Below are positions 24,560-33,404 of a stretch of 64,000 bases of DNA, one piece after another. How positions within the stretch are numbered: position 1 is the stretch's first letter; the number at the start of each line of letters is the position of its first letter. The stretch is from Rugamonas aquatica (GTDB taxonomy: Bacteria > Pseudomonadota > Gammaproteobacteria > Burkholderiales > Burkholderiaceae_D), in the NCBI RefSeq assembly GCF_009380215.1, contig NZ_WHUG01000004.1, forward strand, positions 518,202-582,201. Direction: 5' to 3'. Made by a program: the position numbers and the translations under genes. A model generated the notes under the pieces. The model was not told the origin of the DNA, ran no database searches, and saw nothing but the letters and a program-made list of their open reading frames with translations.

Positions 24560-25512
24560 ATGGCAACCTCAAAAGGAGTCGGGCGCGCCGGCGGTGCGGC
24601 TTTCGGCAGGCGCATGCCCGGATGGTTGGAAAACAGTTCGGCGACCCATTCGACAAACACCCGCACCTTGGCCGACAGGTGGCGGTTCTGCGGATAGACC
24701 ACGTGCACCGGCAGCGGGTCGGTGCTCCAGTCGGCCAGCAGCTGTTCGAAGCGGCCGTCGGCGAGCATGGGCTCCATCATAAAGTTCGGCATCTGCACGA
24801 TGCCCAGTCCCGCCAGACCCGCCGCCGTGTAGGCGTTGGTGTCGTTGACGGCGATGTGGCCGGGCAGGGCGACCTGTATGCGCTCGCCGTCGCGCGAGAA
24901 GTCCCAGTCGAACAGCTTGCCGGTGCGCGAAGAAAAATAGTTCACGCAGCGGTGGCGTATCAATTCGTCCGGATGCGCCGGCCGGCCGTAGCGCGACAGA
25001 TAGTCCGGCGTGGCGCAGGTGACGAACTGCAGGATGCCGACGCGCCGCGCGATCAGGTTGGAGTCGCCCAGCTGGCCGCCGCGCACCGCGCAATCGACGC
25101 CTTCCTCGATCAGGTCCACCGTGCGGTCGCTGCAGCCCAGTTCCAGCTGGATGTCCGGGTAGCGCACGAAGAAGTCGGGCAGGGCGGGGATCAGCACGTC
25201 GCTGGACAGGCCGGTGGGCGCATCGACCCGCAGCCGCCCGCTGGGGCTGAGCCGCGTGCGCGACAGCGATTCCTCGGCCTCGCGCACGTCCGACAGGATG
25301 CGCAGGCAGCGCTCATAATAGGCGGCGCCGTCGGCCGTCACGCTGACCTGGCGCGTGGTCCGGTGCAGCAGCTTGACCGACAGCGCCGCCTCCAGCGACT
25401 GGATCAGCGTCGAGACGGTGGCCTTGGGCAGCTGCATATTGTCGGCGGCGCGCGTGAAGCCGCCGGCGTCGACCACCTGTACGAACACTTCCATCGCTTG
25501 TAGTTTATTCAT
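24556..25512 (-). CDS. LysR family transcriptional regulator
   Basis: 318 aa from the ATG at 25512 (MNKLQAMEVFVQVVDAGGF), the usual LysR start; the frame is open further upstream but not homologous-looking. The winged HTH is at 1-60 (RAADNMQLPKATVSTLIQSLE) and the co-inducer-binding domain at 90-300. It belongs to the large CrgA/PA2220-like group common in Betaproteobacteria. It is divergent from the small protein/hydrolase/RND genes at 25638-32785, and a 22-bp dyad (25524-25545) lies just before its start, so it probably controls itself and the divergent genes. Confidence 0.92.
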   Translation of the reverse strand: MNKLQAMEVFVQVVDAGGFTRAADNMQLPKATVSTLIQSLEAALSVKLLHRTTRQVSVTADGAAYYERCLRILSDVREAEESLSRTRLSPSGRLRVDAPTGLSSDVLIPALPDFFVRYPDIQLELGCSDRTVDLIEEGVDCAVRGGQLGDSNLIARRVGILQFVTCATPDYLSRYGRPAHPDELIRHRCVNYFSSRTGKLFDWDFSRDGERIQVALPGHIAVNDTNAYTAAGLAGLGIVQMPNFMMEPMLADGRFEQLLADWSTDPLPVHVVYPQNRHLSAKVRVFVEWVAELFSNHPGMRLPKAAPPARPTPFEVAI

Positions 25513-25523
25513 CTTTGAGTCCC

Positions 25524-25545
25524 ATTGTTCGGAATCCTGAACAAT
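25524..25545. promoter_or_regulatory. LysR-type operator dyad
   Basis: ATTGTTC at 25524-25530 and GAACAAT at 25539-25545 form a perfect 7-bp inverted repeat with an 8-bp spacer, 12 bases before the LysR start and 93 bases before the divergent gene at 25638. LysR proteins bind such dyads (T-N11-A type). The assignment to this regulator is by position. Confidence 0.65.
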
Positions 25546-25637
25546 CAATTCGACATTGCAGTATTTATCAGATTGTAGATCAAGTTTAAGATTGCTGTAC
25601 TGCACCAAGAAAGTACATTGAAGGAAAGGGGTTCAAC

Positions 25638-25847
25638 ATGAAATATCGGGATGGAATTTTTGCAACGATCGCACTGGCGCTGACTTCGGTCGCTCTGGCG
25701 GGCGTGGTCTATACCGATGCCTACTCGCAGGCGGCATCGGCCGAAGCGAGCGGCGTTCGTGCCCTGACCGAAGCGGCCGCCGGCGACGCCATCGCCTGCG
25801 CCGACACGGCCATGCTCTCCAGCGCCTCGGATACGGTGCAGCGATGA
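25638..25847 (+). CDS. Small secreted or membrane protein (69 aa), first gene of the pump locus
   Basis: Start ATG at 25638 with AAGGAAAGGGG upstream. A hydrophobic segment (residues 8-24, FATIALALTSVALAGVV) resembles a signal peptide or anchor, followed by a small Ala/Ser-rich tail with one Cys. Its stop overlaps the next start (ATGA), so both are made together. No family recognised. The overlap and promoter position next to the LysR dyad support it being real. Confidence 0.65.
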   Translation: MKYRDGIFATIALALTSVALAGVVYTDAYSQAASAEASGVRALTEAAAGDAIACADTAMLSSASDTVQR

Positions 25848-26710
25848 GCGCAACCGTCGAGCCATTGCCGCAGCTGTCGGACCTGCTCAAGGTCCGCACC
25901 CTGGAAGTGCGCGGCGCGCAAGGCCCCCTGGCCGGCCGCCTGTACACCAGCGGCGAGGCCGGCGCCAAGCGCGATACGCTGATCGTGTTCTTCCATGCCG
26001 GCGGCTTCAACAGCGGCGACCTGGACGATGCCGACATCTTCCTGCGCCATATGGCCGACGACAACCAGGACAGCGCCGTGCTGGCCACCGCCTACACGCT
26101 GGCGACGGTGCAGCCTTTCCCGGCCGCCGTCGAGGACGCGCACGCCGTGCTGACCTGGGCCAAGAAGCACAAGACCAAGCTGGGCTGGACCGGCAAGCGC
26201 CTGGTGGTGGCCGGCATCGAAGCCGGCGCCAACCTGGCGGCGGTCTGCGCGCTGATGTCGCGCGACCGCGGCGGCCCGGCGCTGGCCGGCCAGATCCTGG
26301 TGATGCCGATGCTCGATCCCGGTCTCAGCACCTGGTCGATGCGCGAGATGCAGAATGCGCCTGAATTGCTGGACGTGGCCGATGCCTGCGCGGCGGCCTA
26401 CCGAGGCTACCTGCCGAACGCGGCAGACCGCACCCATCCATACGCCTCGCCGCTGCAGTCGAGCCGTCTGAAGAACCTGCCGCCGGCGCTGATCCTGTCG
26501 GCCGAAGACGACCCGCTGCGCGACGAAGCGGAACAATATGGCGCGAAGTTGATTGCCTGTGGTGTCAAGACCACCGTCAACCGAATGCCGGCAGCGTCCC
26601 TGAGTGAAGCAGGGGCGCGCAACGAATGCGCGTGCAAGTGTTACGCGCTGGGAGAAATCGCCAGTTTCATCGCTGGCCTGGAACGGTCTGAGACGCCGCC
26701 AGCCGCATAG
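25844..26710 (+). CDS. Alpha/beta hydrolase-fold protein lacking the catalytic Ser and His
   Basis: 288 aa related to the HSL/acetyl-hydrolase group. The oxyanion-hole motif is kept as FFHAGGFNSG, but the nucleophile elbow GxSxG reads GIEAG, with Glu126 in place of Ser. The acid Asp region (SAEDDPLRDEAEQYG) is present, yet no His occurs after it where the family has its catalytic His. Classical esterase activity is therefore unlikely; it may bind a ligand or act as a regulator. It lies between the LysR regulator and the RND pump genes and probably belongs to the same response. Confidence 0.85.
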   Translation: MSATVEPLPQLSDLLKVRTLEVRGAQGPLAGRLYTSGEAGAKRDTLIVFFHAGGFNSGDLDDADIFLRHMADDNQDSAVLATAYTLATVQPFPAAVEDAHAVLTWAKKHKTKLGWTGKRLVVAGIEAGANLAAVCALMSRDRGGPALAGQILVMPMLDPGLSTWSMREMQNAPELLDVADACAAAYRGYLPNAADRTHPYASPLQSSRLKNLPPALILSAEDDPLRDEAEQYGAKLIACGVKTTVNRMPAASLSEAGARNECACKCYALGEIASFIAGLERSETPPAA

Positions 26711-26854
26711 GGTTCCCCAACCTTTAAGCAGTATCTGCAATCACGTCCCCACTGGCTTGCCGGCGGGGCGCTAGTACCGTGTTTTCTCGCAATTCGTTGA
26801 GGGCAACCGGTGCCGCCATTTCTATTAATTATTTTCATATAAAAGGGAATAAAC

Positions 26855-28096
26855 ATGAAAACCATTAAACAATTCACCGTCGTAGCCCGGCCGCTGGCCG
26901 CCGCTATGGCGCTGGCGGGACTGGCCGCTTTTGGCCTCTCCGGTTGCGAAGACGCTACCGGCAAGACAGCTGAAGCACCGGCCGCCGGTGGTCCTCCGAT
27001 TTCGGCCGCAGTGGTCGTCGAGAAAACCATCACCGAGACGCAGGAGTTCTCGGGCCGTCTGGAAGCGATCGAGCAAGTGCAGATCCGTCCTCGCGTCGGC
27101 GGCTTCATCACCGCAATCAATTTCAAGCCTGGCAGCGAAGTGAAGAAGGGCGAAGTCCTGTTCGTCATCGATCCACGTCCGTTCCAGGCTGAAGCCAACC
27201 GCGCCGAAGCGGCAGCCGGCTCGGCCCGCGCCAAGGCCGATCTGGCCAAGGTGGAACTGGTCCGCGCTGAAAAACTGCTGGCCGACAAAGCCATCGCTCA
27301 GCGCGAATACGACGCCCTGGCATCGAGCCTGAAGCAGCTGGACGCCGATGCCCGCGCCGCACAAGCGCAGTACGAAGCGGCCAAGCTGAACCTGAGCTAC
27401 ACCCAGGTGACGTCGCCGATCAACGGCCGCGTATCGAAAGCGGAAATCACGCTGGGCAATCTGGTCGACGCTTCGGCGGTACTGACTTCGGTGGTCTCGC
27501 TGGAGCGCATCTACGCTTCCTTCGACGGCGATGAAGACACCTATCTGCGCGTTGGCGCCGCTGCCCACCAAGGCAAGCCGGCCACCGTGAAGATCGGCCT
27601 GGCCAACGAAACCGGCTTCCCGCACGAAGGCAAGCTGGAATTCGTCGACAACCAGCTCGATCCACGCAGCGGTTCGGTGCGCATGCGCGCCACCCTCAAC
27701 AACACCGACGGCGCGCTGGTGCCAGGCCTGTTCGCCCGCGTGCAGCTGGCCGGCTCCACCGGCGCCAAGTCGGCGTTGATGATTAACGACCGCGCCATCA
27801 GCACGGACCAGAACCGCAAGTTCGTGTTCGTGGTCGACAAGGACAACAAGGCCGAGTACCGCCCTGTGACCCTCGGCCCTGCCATCGATGGCCTGCGCGT
27901 GGTGCGCGACGGCTTGAAGCCGGGCGAGAAGATCGTCGTCAACGGCCTGCAGCGCGTGCGTCCTGGTGCGCCGATCACGCCGACCGTGGTCGCCATGGAT
28001 TCCGATCCGCTAGCCGCCAACGTGCCGAAAACCGAAGTTAAAAAAGATGAAAAAGTAGCGGCGGTCGCAACCAAGACCGGCACTTCCAAGGAATAA
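26855..28096 (+). CDS. RND efflux periplasmic adaptor (AcrA/MexE type lipoprotein)
   Basis: 413 aa. The signal ends in a lipobox (FGLSGC), so the protein should be lipid-anchored to the inner membrane. The barrel-sandwich start VQIRPRVGGFITAINFKPGSEV, a coiled-coil hairpin (about residues 100-170, AEANRAEAAAGSARAKADLA), the closing half YTQVTSPINGRVSKAEITLG, and a C-terminal KPGEKIVVNGLQRVRPG are all classical. It links the pump at 28102 to the outer-membrane channel at 31292. A 144-base gap separates it from the hydrolase gene, so a second promoter is possible. Confidence 0.95.
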   Translation: MKTIKQFTVVARPLAAAMALAGLAAFGLSGCEDATGKTAEAPAAGGPPISAAVVVEKTITETQEFSGRLEAIEQVQIRPRVGGFITAINFKPGSEVKKGEVLFVIDPRPFQAEANRAEAAAGSARAKADLAKVELVRAEKLLADKAIAQREYDALASSLKQLDADARAAQAQYEAAKLNLSYTQVTSPINGRVSKAEITLGNLVDASAVLTSVVSLERIYASFDGDEDTYLRVGAAAHQGKPATVKIGLANETGFPHEGKLEFVDNQLDPRSGSVRMRATLNNTDGALVPGLFARVQLAGSTGAKSALMINDRAISTDQNRKFVFVVDKDNKAEYRPVTLGPAIDGLRVVRDGLKPGEKIVVNGLQRVRPGAPITPTVVAMDSDPLAANVPKTEVKKDEKVAAVATKTGTSKE

Positions 28097-28101
28097 AAAC
28101 T

Positions 28102-31100
28102 ATGAACATCTCTCGATTTTTTGTCGACAAGCCGATTTTTGCGGCGGTACTGTCGATCATTATCTTCGTCGCCGGCTTGATATCGATCTTCAAGCTGCCG
28201 ATCTCGGAGTACCCGGACGTGGTGCCGCCATCGGTGGTGGTGCGCGCGCAGTATCCTGGTGCGAATCCGAAGATCATCGCCGAAACCGTGGCCGCGCCGC
28301 TTGAGGAACAGATCAACGGCGTCGAGAACATGCTGTACATGTCCTCGCAAAACACCTCGGACGGCGCGCTGGCGCTGACCGTCACCTTCAAGATCGGCAC
28401 CAACGTCGAGCAGGCTGAGACCCAGGTGCAGAACCGCGTTCAACGCGCGCTTCCGCGTCTGCCGGAAGAAGTCCGCCAGATCGGCGTGACGACCGTGAAG
28501 TCGTCGCCCAACCTGACCATGGTGGTCCACCTGCAATCGCCGAACGGCCGTTACGACGACCTGTATCTGCGTAACTATGCAGTGTTGAACATCAAGGACC
28601 AGCTGGCGCGCTTGCCTGGCATGGGCGAGGTGCAGCTGTTCGGTTCCGGCGACTACGCGATGCGTATCTGGCTGAACCCGCAGAAAGTGGCGCAGCGCGG
28701 CCTGACCGCCAGCGATGTCGTCGCCTCGATCCGCGAGCAGAACGTTCAAGTTGCTGCTGGTGTGATCGGCCAGGGCCCGACCAAGGGTGCTGACTTCCAG
28801 CTGACCGTGAACACGCAAGGCCGTCTGCAAAGCGAAGAAGAATTCGGCAACATCATCCTGAAGACCAATGCCGACGGCGCGGTAACGCTGCTGAAGGACG
28901 TGGCCCGCATGGAGATGGGTTCGAACTCGTACGCGCTGCGCTCCCTGCTGAACAACAATTCGGCGGTGGCGATCCCTATTTTCGAAGCACCTAACGCCAA
29001 CGCCTTGCAGCTGTCGGCCGACGTGCGCTCGACGATGGCCCGCCTGTCGAAGGATTTCCCGGAAGGCGTCACGTACAGCGTTGTATATGACCCGACCCAA
29101 TTCGTGCGCGAATCGATCCGCGCCGTGATCCACACCCTGATCGAAGCGATCATTCTGGTGGCACTGGTGGTGATCGTGTTCCTGCAAACCTGGCGCGCAT
29201 CGGTGATCCCACTGCTGGCCGTTCCCGTGTCGGTGGTGGGTACTTTCGCCGTCATGCTGGGCTTTGGCTTCTCGATCAACACGCTGTCGCTGTTCGGCCT
29301 TGTGCTGGCCATCGGTATCGTGGTCGATGACGCGATCGTGGTGGTGGAAAACGTCGAACGGAATATCTCCAACGGACTGTCGCCGCATGACGCGACCATC
29401 CAGGCGATGAAAGAGGTGAGTGGTCCGATTATCGCGATTGCGCTGGTGCTGTGCGCCGTGTTCGTGCCGATCGCCTTCGTATCGGGTCTGTCCGGCCAGT
29501 TCTACAAGCAGTTCGCGCTGACCATCGCCATCTCGACCGTGATCTCGGCATTCAGCTCGCTGACCCTGGCCCCGGCCCTGGCCGCCGTGCTGCTGCGTCC
29601 ACACGATGCACCGAAAGATGCGCTGACCCGCGTGATGGACAAGATCTTCGGCCGCTTCTTCGGCTGGTTCAACCGCTTCTTCAACCGCGCTTCCAAAGGC
29701 TATGAAACCGGCGTGACCGGCGTGTTGAAACGCAAAGGCGGTTCGCTGGTGGTGTACGCCATCCTGGCCGTGGCTGCGGGCTTCATGTTCAAGATCGTGC
29801 CTCCGGGCTTCGTTCCTGCGCAGGACAAGCAGTATCTGATCGGTTTCGCACAACTGCCGGACGCCGCATCGCTGGACCGTACCGACGCCGTCATCCGCAA
29901 GATGTCGGACATCGCCAAGGAAATCCCTGGCGTGGCTGATTCGGTGGCTTTCCCTGGCCTGTCGATCAACGGCTTCACCAATGCGCCTAACGCCGGTATT
30001 GTGTTCACCCCACTGAAACCGTTCGAAGAGCGCACCAAGAAGAGCGAATCGGCTGAAGCCATCGCTGCTGAAATCAACAAACGCATGGGCGCCATCGAAG
30101 GTGCGTTCGTGATGGTGCTGCCACCGCCGCCAGTCAATGGTCTGGGCACCACCGGTGGTTTCAAAGTGATGGTCGAAGACCGCGACAACCTGGGCTATGA
30201 CGCGCTGTACAAGGCTATCCAGGCAGTGCAGATGAAGGCATGGCAGAACCCTAAACTGGCCGGCGTATTCTCCAGCTACCAGATCAACGTGCCACAGCTG
30301 TTCGCCGACATCGACCGCGCCAAGGCCAAGCAACTGGGCGTGCCGCTGCAGACGATCTACCAGACCTTGCAGATCAATCTGGGTTCGCTGTATGTGAACG
30401 ACTTCAATCAGTTCGGCCGTACCTATCAGGTGCGCGTCCAGGCTGACCAGCAGTTCCGTTCGCACGCAGAAGACATCGCCCAGCTGAAAGTCCGCAACGA
30501 CAAGGGCGAGATGATTCCTCTGTCGTCGCTAATGCGCGTGAAAGACAGCTATGGCCCGGACCGCGTACAGCGCTACAACGCCTACGTCGCAGCCGAGATC
30601 AATGGCGGCGCCGCTCCTGGCATCTCGTCGGGTGAGGCGCAGGCTGAAATGACCAAGATCCTCAATGAGGTTCTGCCTAAGGGTATCGGCTACGAATGGA
30701 CGGAACTGGTGTACCAGGACATCCTGTCCGGTAACACGATGATGTATGTGTTCCCACTGTGCGTGCTGCTGGTATTCCTGGTGCTGGCCGCCCAGTACGA
30801 AAGCTGGACCCTGCCGCTGGCGGTGATCCTGATCGTGCCGATGTCGATCTTCTGCGCGCTGGTTGGCGTGAAGCTGACCCACGGGGATAACAACGTCTTT
30901 ACGCAGATTGCCTTGTTCGTGCTGGTTGGTTTGGCCTCGAAGAACGCGATTCTGATCGTGGAGTTTGCACGCGAACTGGAACACCACGGCCGTACCATCG
31001 TCGAAGCCGCGCTGGAAGCTTGCCGCCTGCGTCTGCGTCCGATTCTGATGACGTCGATCGCATTCATCATGGGCGTGCTGCCGCTGGTGTTCTCGCACGG

Positions 31101-31290
31101 TGCCGGTTCGGAAATGCGTCATGCAATGGGTGTGGCGGTGTTTGCCGGCATGCTGGGCGTGACCTTCTTCGGCCTGTTCCTGACGCCGGTGTTCTACGTC
31201 CTGCTGCGCAAGCTGGCGGTACGCCTGGAGAAGAAAAAACCTGCCGTGGCTGGCGACGCCGCTCCGGCAAAACTGGAAGGGACTCACTGA
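28102..31290 (+). CDS. RND multidrug efflux permease (HAE1 family, AcrB/MexF type)
   Basis: 1062 aa, standard length. It starts MNISRFFVDKPIFAAVLSII, and the proton-relay Asp pair lies in GIVVDDAIVVVENVE (about residues 408-409). Other family blocks: SEYPDVVPPSVVV, QNRVQRALPRLPEEV, PPPPVNGLGTTGGF, and the C-terminal LVGLASKNAILIVEFA. It uses the proton gradient to export drugs or other amphiphiles from the periplasm and inner membrane. It begins 5 bases after the adaptor gene. The actual substrates cannot be read from sequence. Confidence 0.96.
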   Translation: MNISRFFVDKPIFAAVLSIIIFVAGLISIFKLPISEYPDVVPPSVVVRAQYPGANPKIIAETVAAPLEEQINGVENMLYMSSQNTSDGALALTVTFKIGTNVEQAETQVQNRVQRALPRLPEEVRQIGVTTVKSSPNLTMVVHLQSPNGRYDDLYLRNYAVLNIKDQLARLPGMGEVQLFGSGDYAMRIWLNPQKVAQRGLTASDVVASIREQNVQVAAGVIGQGPTKGADFQLTVNTQGRLQSEEEFGNIILKTNADGAVTLLKDVARMEMGSNSYALRSLLNNNSAVAIPIFEAPNANALQLSADVRSTMARLSKDFPEGVTYSVVYDPTQFVRESIRAVIHTLIEAIILVALVVIVFLQTWRASVIPLLAVPVSVVGTFAVMLGFGFSINTLSLFGLVLAIGIVVDDAIVVVENVERNISNGLSPHDATIQAMKEVSGPIIAIALVLCAVFVPIAFVSGLSGQFYKQFALTIAISTVISAFSSLTLAPALAAVLLRPHDAPKDALTRVMDKIFGRFFGWFNRFFNRASKGYETGVTGVLKRKGGSLVVYAILAVAAGFMFKIVPPGFVPAQDKQYLIGFAQLPDAASLDRTDAVIRKMSDIAKEIPGVADSVAFPGLSINGFTNAPNAGIVFTPLKPFEERTKKSESAEAIAAEINKRMGAIEGAFVMVLPPPPVNGLGTTGGFKVMVEDRDNLGYDALYKAIQAVQMKAWQNPKLAGVFSSYQINVPQLFADIDRAKAKQLGVPLQTIYQTLQINLGSLYVNDFNQFGRTYQVRVQADQQFRSHAEDIAQLKVRNDKGEMIPLSSLMRVKDSYGPDRVQRYNAYVAAEINGGAAPGISSGEAQAEMTKILNEVLPKGIGYEWTELVYQDILSGNTMMYVFPLCVLLVFLVLAAQYESWTLPLAVILIVPMSIFCALVGVKLTHGDNNVFTQIALFVLVGLASKNAILIVEFARELEHHGRTIVEAALEACRLRLRPILMTSIAFIMGVLPLVFSHGAGSEMRHAMGVAVFAGMLGVTFFGLFLTPVFYVLLRKLAVRLEKKKPAVAGDAAPAKLEGTH

Positions 31291-31291
31291 T

Positions 31292-32785
31292 ATGAACAAG
31301 CTGCATATGATCGCTAAAGGTGTGGCGCCTGTATTGGCAGCCTTGCTGATGACCGCATGCGCCGCGCCGGAATTCAAGCAGCCTGCGATGGACGTGCCGG
31401 TCGCGTTCAAGGAATCGCAGCTGCCGGCCGCTGTCAAAGTGGCCGCCGACGGCAGCACCTGGAAACAGGCGCAAGCCGCCGAAGCGCAGCCGCGCGGCGA
31501 GTGGTGGCTGGCTTTCAACGACACGGCTCTCAATGAGCTGATCGCTGAAGCCACCCGCGCCAACGCCAACCTGGCCGTGGCTGCGGCCCGCGTCAAGCAG
31601 GCACGCGCCATCGCCGGCGTCGCCGAGGCGGATCGCATTCCGCAGGTCGGCGTCAACGTTGGCGCGCAGCGTCAGCGCCAGTCCGACGTGGCGCTTGGCC
31701 TGCCGGCCGGTACGCCGGTCGCTCCGGGCAATGTGTTTTCCGCTAACCTGACGGCCAGCTACGAGGTCGACCTGTTCGGCCGCGTATCGTCGAACGTCAG
31801 CGCCGCCCGCAACGACGCCGCTTCCGTGGAAGCGACTTACCGTTCGGTGCTGCTGTCGGTGCAGGCCGATGTGGCGCAGACTTACTTCCGTCTGCGTGCC
31901 ACGGACGCTGAACTGGAAACGCTGAACCGCACGGTGCAGACCCGCGAAGAAAACGTCAAGGTCAACCAGCGTCGCTTCGACCTGGGCGACATCGGCGAGT
32001 TCGATCTGTCGCGTGCCAAGACCGAGCTGGCGACTTCGCGTGCCGAAGCCATCGGCCTGCAACGCCAGCGCGCGACGACCGAGCATGCACTGGCGGTCCT
32101 GCTGGGCAAACCGGCGGCCAGCTACACGGCCGGCGCCAGCCCGCTGCTCGACACGTCGCTGCTGCCGGTGATTCCGGCGGGTCTGCCGTCGTCGCTGCTG
32201 GAGCGTCGTCCGGACATCGCCGCGGCACAGCGCGCGATGGAAGCGTCCAACGCCCGCATCGGCGTCGCCAAGGCGGCGATGTTCCCGGCGCTGGCCTTGA
32301 ACGCCAATGCCGGCGGCGCCTCGGGCAATACCGTCGCCGACGTGTTCAAGTGGAGCAGCCGTTCGTGGGTGCTGGGCGCGTTGATGTCGATGCCATTGAT
32401 CGACGGTGGCCGCAACAAGGCCAACATCAATCGCAGCGAAGCAGCGCTTGAGGAATCGGTTGGTACGTATCGCCAGAGCGTGCTGGTGGCTTTCGCGGAA
32501 GTGGAAGACAACCTGGCGGGCCTGCGCATCCTGGCTGGCCAGACTGCGCAGATTGAAGATGCCGTGGTTTCGGCGCGTCGTTCCGCCGATCTGGCGCAGA
32601 AGCTGTACACCGCCGGTCGTTCGAGCTACCTCGATCTGCTGGACGCGCAGCGTAACCTGGCGTCGGTGGAGCGTAGTGCGGTGCAGTTGCGCGGTAATCG
32701 CGCTGTCACCACCGTGGCGCTGATCCGCGCGCTGGGCGGCGGCTGGGATGGCGCCAACGCTTCGCAGAAGGTCGCGCAGCGATAA
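31292..32785 (+). CDS. Outer-membrane efflux channel lipoprotein (NodT/OprN family)
   Basis: 497 aa. The lipobox LLMTAC at the end of the signal gives a lipid-anchored TolC-like protein. Two outer-membrane-factor repeats are visible: WWLAFNDTALNELIAEATRANANLAVAAARVKQAR and the second half starting near AAAQRAMEASNARIGVAKAAMFP, with the RRPDI motif between them. It forms the exit duct for the RND pump; its start is 1 base after the pump stop. A strong terminator follows. Confidence 0.95.
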   Translation: MNKLHMIAKGVAPVLAALLMTACAAPEFKQPAMDVPVAFKESQLPAAVKVAADGSTWKQAQAAEAQPRGEWWLAFNDTALNELIAEATRANANLAVAAARVKQARAIAGVAEADRIPQVGVNVGAQRQRQSDVALGLPAGTPVAPGNVFSANLTASYEVDLFGRVSSNVSAARNDAASVEATYRSVLLSVQADVAQTYFRLRATDAELETLNRTVQTREENVKVNQRRFDLGDIGEFDLSRAKTELATSRAEAIGLQRQRATTEHALAVLLGKPAASYTAGASPLLDTSLLPVIPAGLPSSLLERRPDIAAAQRAMEASNARIGVAKAAMFPALALNANAGGASGNTVADVFKWSSRSWVLGALMSMPLIDGGRNKANINRSEAALEESVGTYRQSVLVAFAEVEDNLAGLRILAGQTAQIEDAVVSARRSADLAQKLYTAGRSSYLDLLDAQRNLASVERSAVQLRGNRAVTTVALIRALGGGWDGANASQKVAQR

Positions 32786-32801
32786 GCTGGACGATTAATG
32801 C

Positions 32802-32840
32802 AAAAAGCCTGTGCACGCGTGAGCGGCACAGGCTTTTTTT
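32802..32840. terminator. Bidirectional intrinsic terminator
   Basis: GCCTGTGC (32807-32814) pairs with GCACAGGC (32826-32833). Seven T follow on the plus strand and five A precede, so it can end both the RND operon (plus) and the convergent gene at 32878 (minus). Confidence 0.92.
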
Positions 32841-32877
32841 ATGTACGGTGGGCTGGGGGCCACCGCGTACTGCGGAA

Positions 32878-33228
32878 TTACTTGGTGACGACTGGAGCAG
32901 GGGTAGCTGCTGCTTCAGCTTTCTCGGCCTTGGCGTGTGCCTTGGCTTTGGTTTTGTGAGCCTTGGCGTGGGCGTCGGCCTTTTCGGCTTTTTCGTCGGC
33001 TTTGGCGACGGCGACATCTTTCTTGGCTTCGGCTTCTACCTTGGCGGTTTTGGCTTCGGCTTTGACGGCGGCCTTGGTTTCTTTAGCGTCTGCCTTGGCG
33101 ACGACTTTGGTTTCCTTGGCTTCTGCTTTGACGGCTGCTGCTGGAGCGGCTGGCGCGGTGGCTGGGGTCTGTGCAAAAGCTGCGGTAGCGAACAGGCCGG
33201 CGATCAGGGTAGCGATAAGTTTGTTCAT
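32878..33228 (-). CDS. Secreted Ala/Lys-rich low-complexity protein (116 aa)
   Basis: A signal peptide (MNKLIATLIAGLFATAAFA) is followed by about 95 residues made almost only of Ala, Lys, Glu, Val, Thr and Asp, with repeats of the type KAEAKETK and KADAKETK and a His-containing stretch HAKAHKTKAKAHAK. The pattern recalls histone H1-like or coiled, highly helical periplasmic proteins. No function is known to me. The coding strand is clear from the signal peptide and a GAGGATT ribosome binding site; the opposite-strand frame gives only Gly/Phe repeats. Confidence 0.8.
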   Translation of the reverse strand: MNKLIATLIAGLFATAAFAQTPATAPAAPAAAVKAEAKETKVVAKADAKETKAAVKAEAKTAKVEAEAKKDVAVAKADEKAEKADAHAKAHKTKAKAHAKAEKAEAAATPAPVVTK

Positions 33229-33326
33229 GATGAAATCCTCATTCAGGTTGATTTAGAGCCGGGACAATTCCCGTGTCACTGAGCGAAAAACGCGGCCCGG
33301 ATCGCTGTCGTTGACGGCCTTTACAA

Positions 33327-33366
33327 TCGCTTACAAGCTCGCCAGATTGCTTACATGTTCGCCAGC
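33327..33366. repeat. Two imperfect 20-bp tandem repeats before ligD
   Basis: Units 33327-33346 and 33347-33366 agree at 16 of 20 positions (shared pattern T-GCTTACA-G-TCGCCAG). They lie 38 bases before the ligD start, in the likely promoter, so they may be binding sites for a regulator. Confidence 0.5.
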
Positions 33367-33404
33367 GCACGGAATCGCCCGCCGCCCGGGCATACGCTGG
33401 CGGC

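Noticed and set aside
26745..26775. GC-rich hairpin CCCC...GGGG after the hydrolase gene
   Set aside because: The loop would be too short for the inner pairs and no T run follows, so a terminator is not supported.
27541..30465. 974-codon open frame on the minus strand across the RND genes
   Set aside because: It is antisense to the clear RND adaptor and permease genes, is very rich in His, Gln, Arg and Asp, and has no domain; long antisense frames are common in high-GC DNA.
32848..33282. 144-codon Gly/Phe-rich plus-strand frame
   Set aside because: It is the complement of the Ala/Lys-rich repeats of the real gene at 32878-33228, which has a signal peptide and ribosome binding site.
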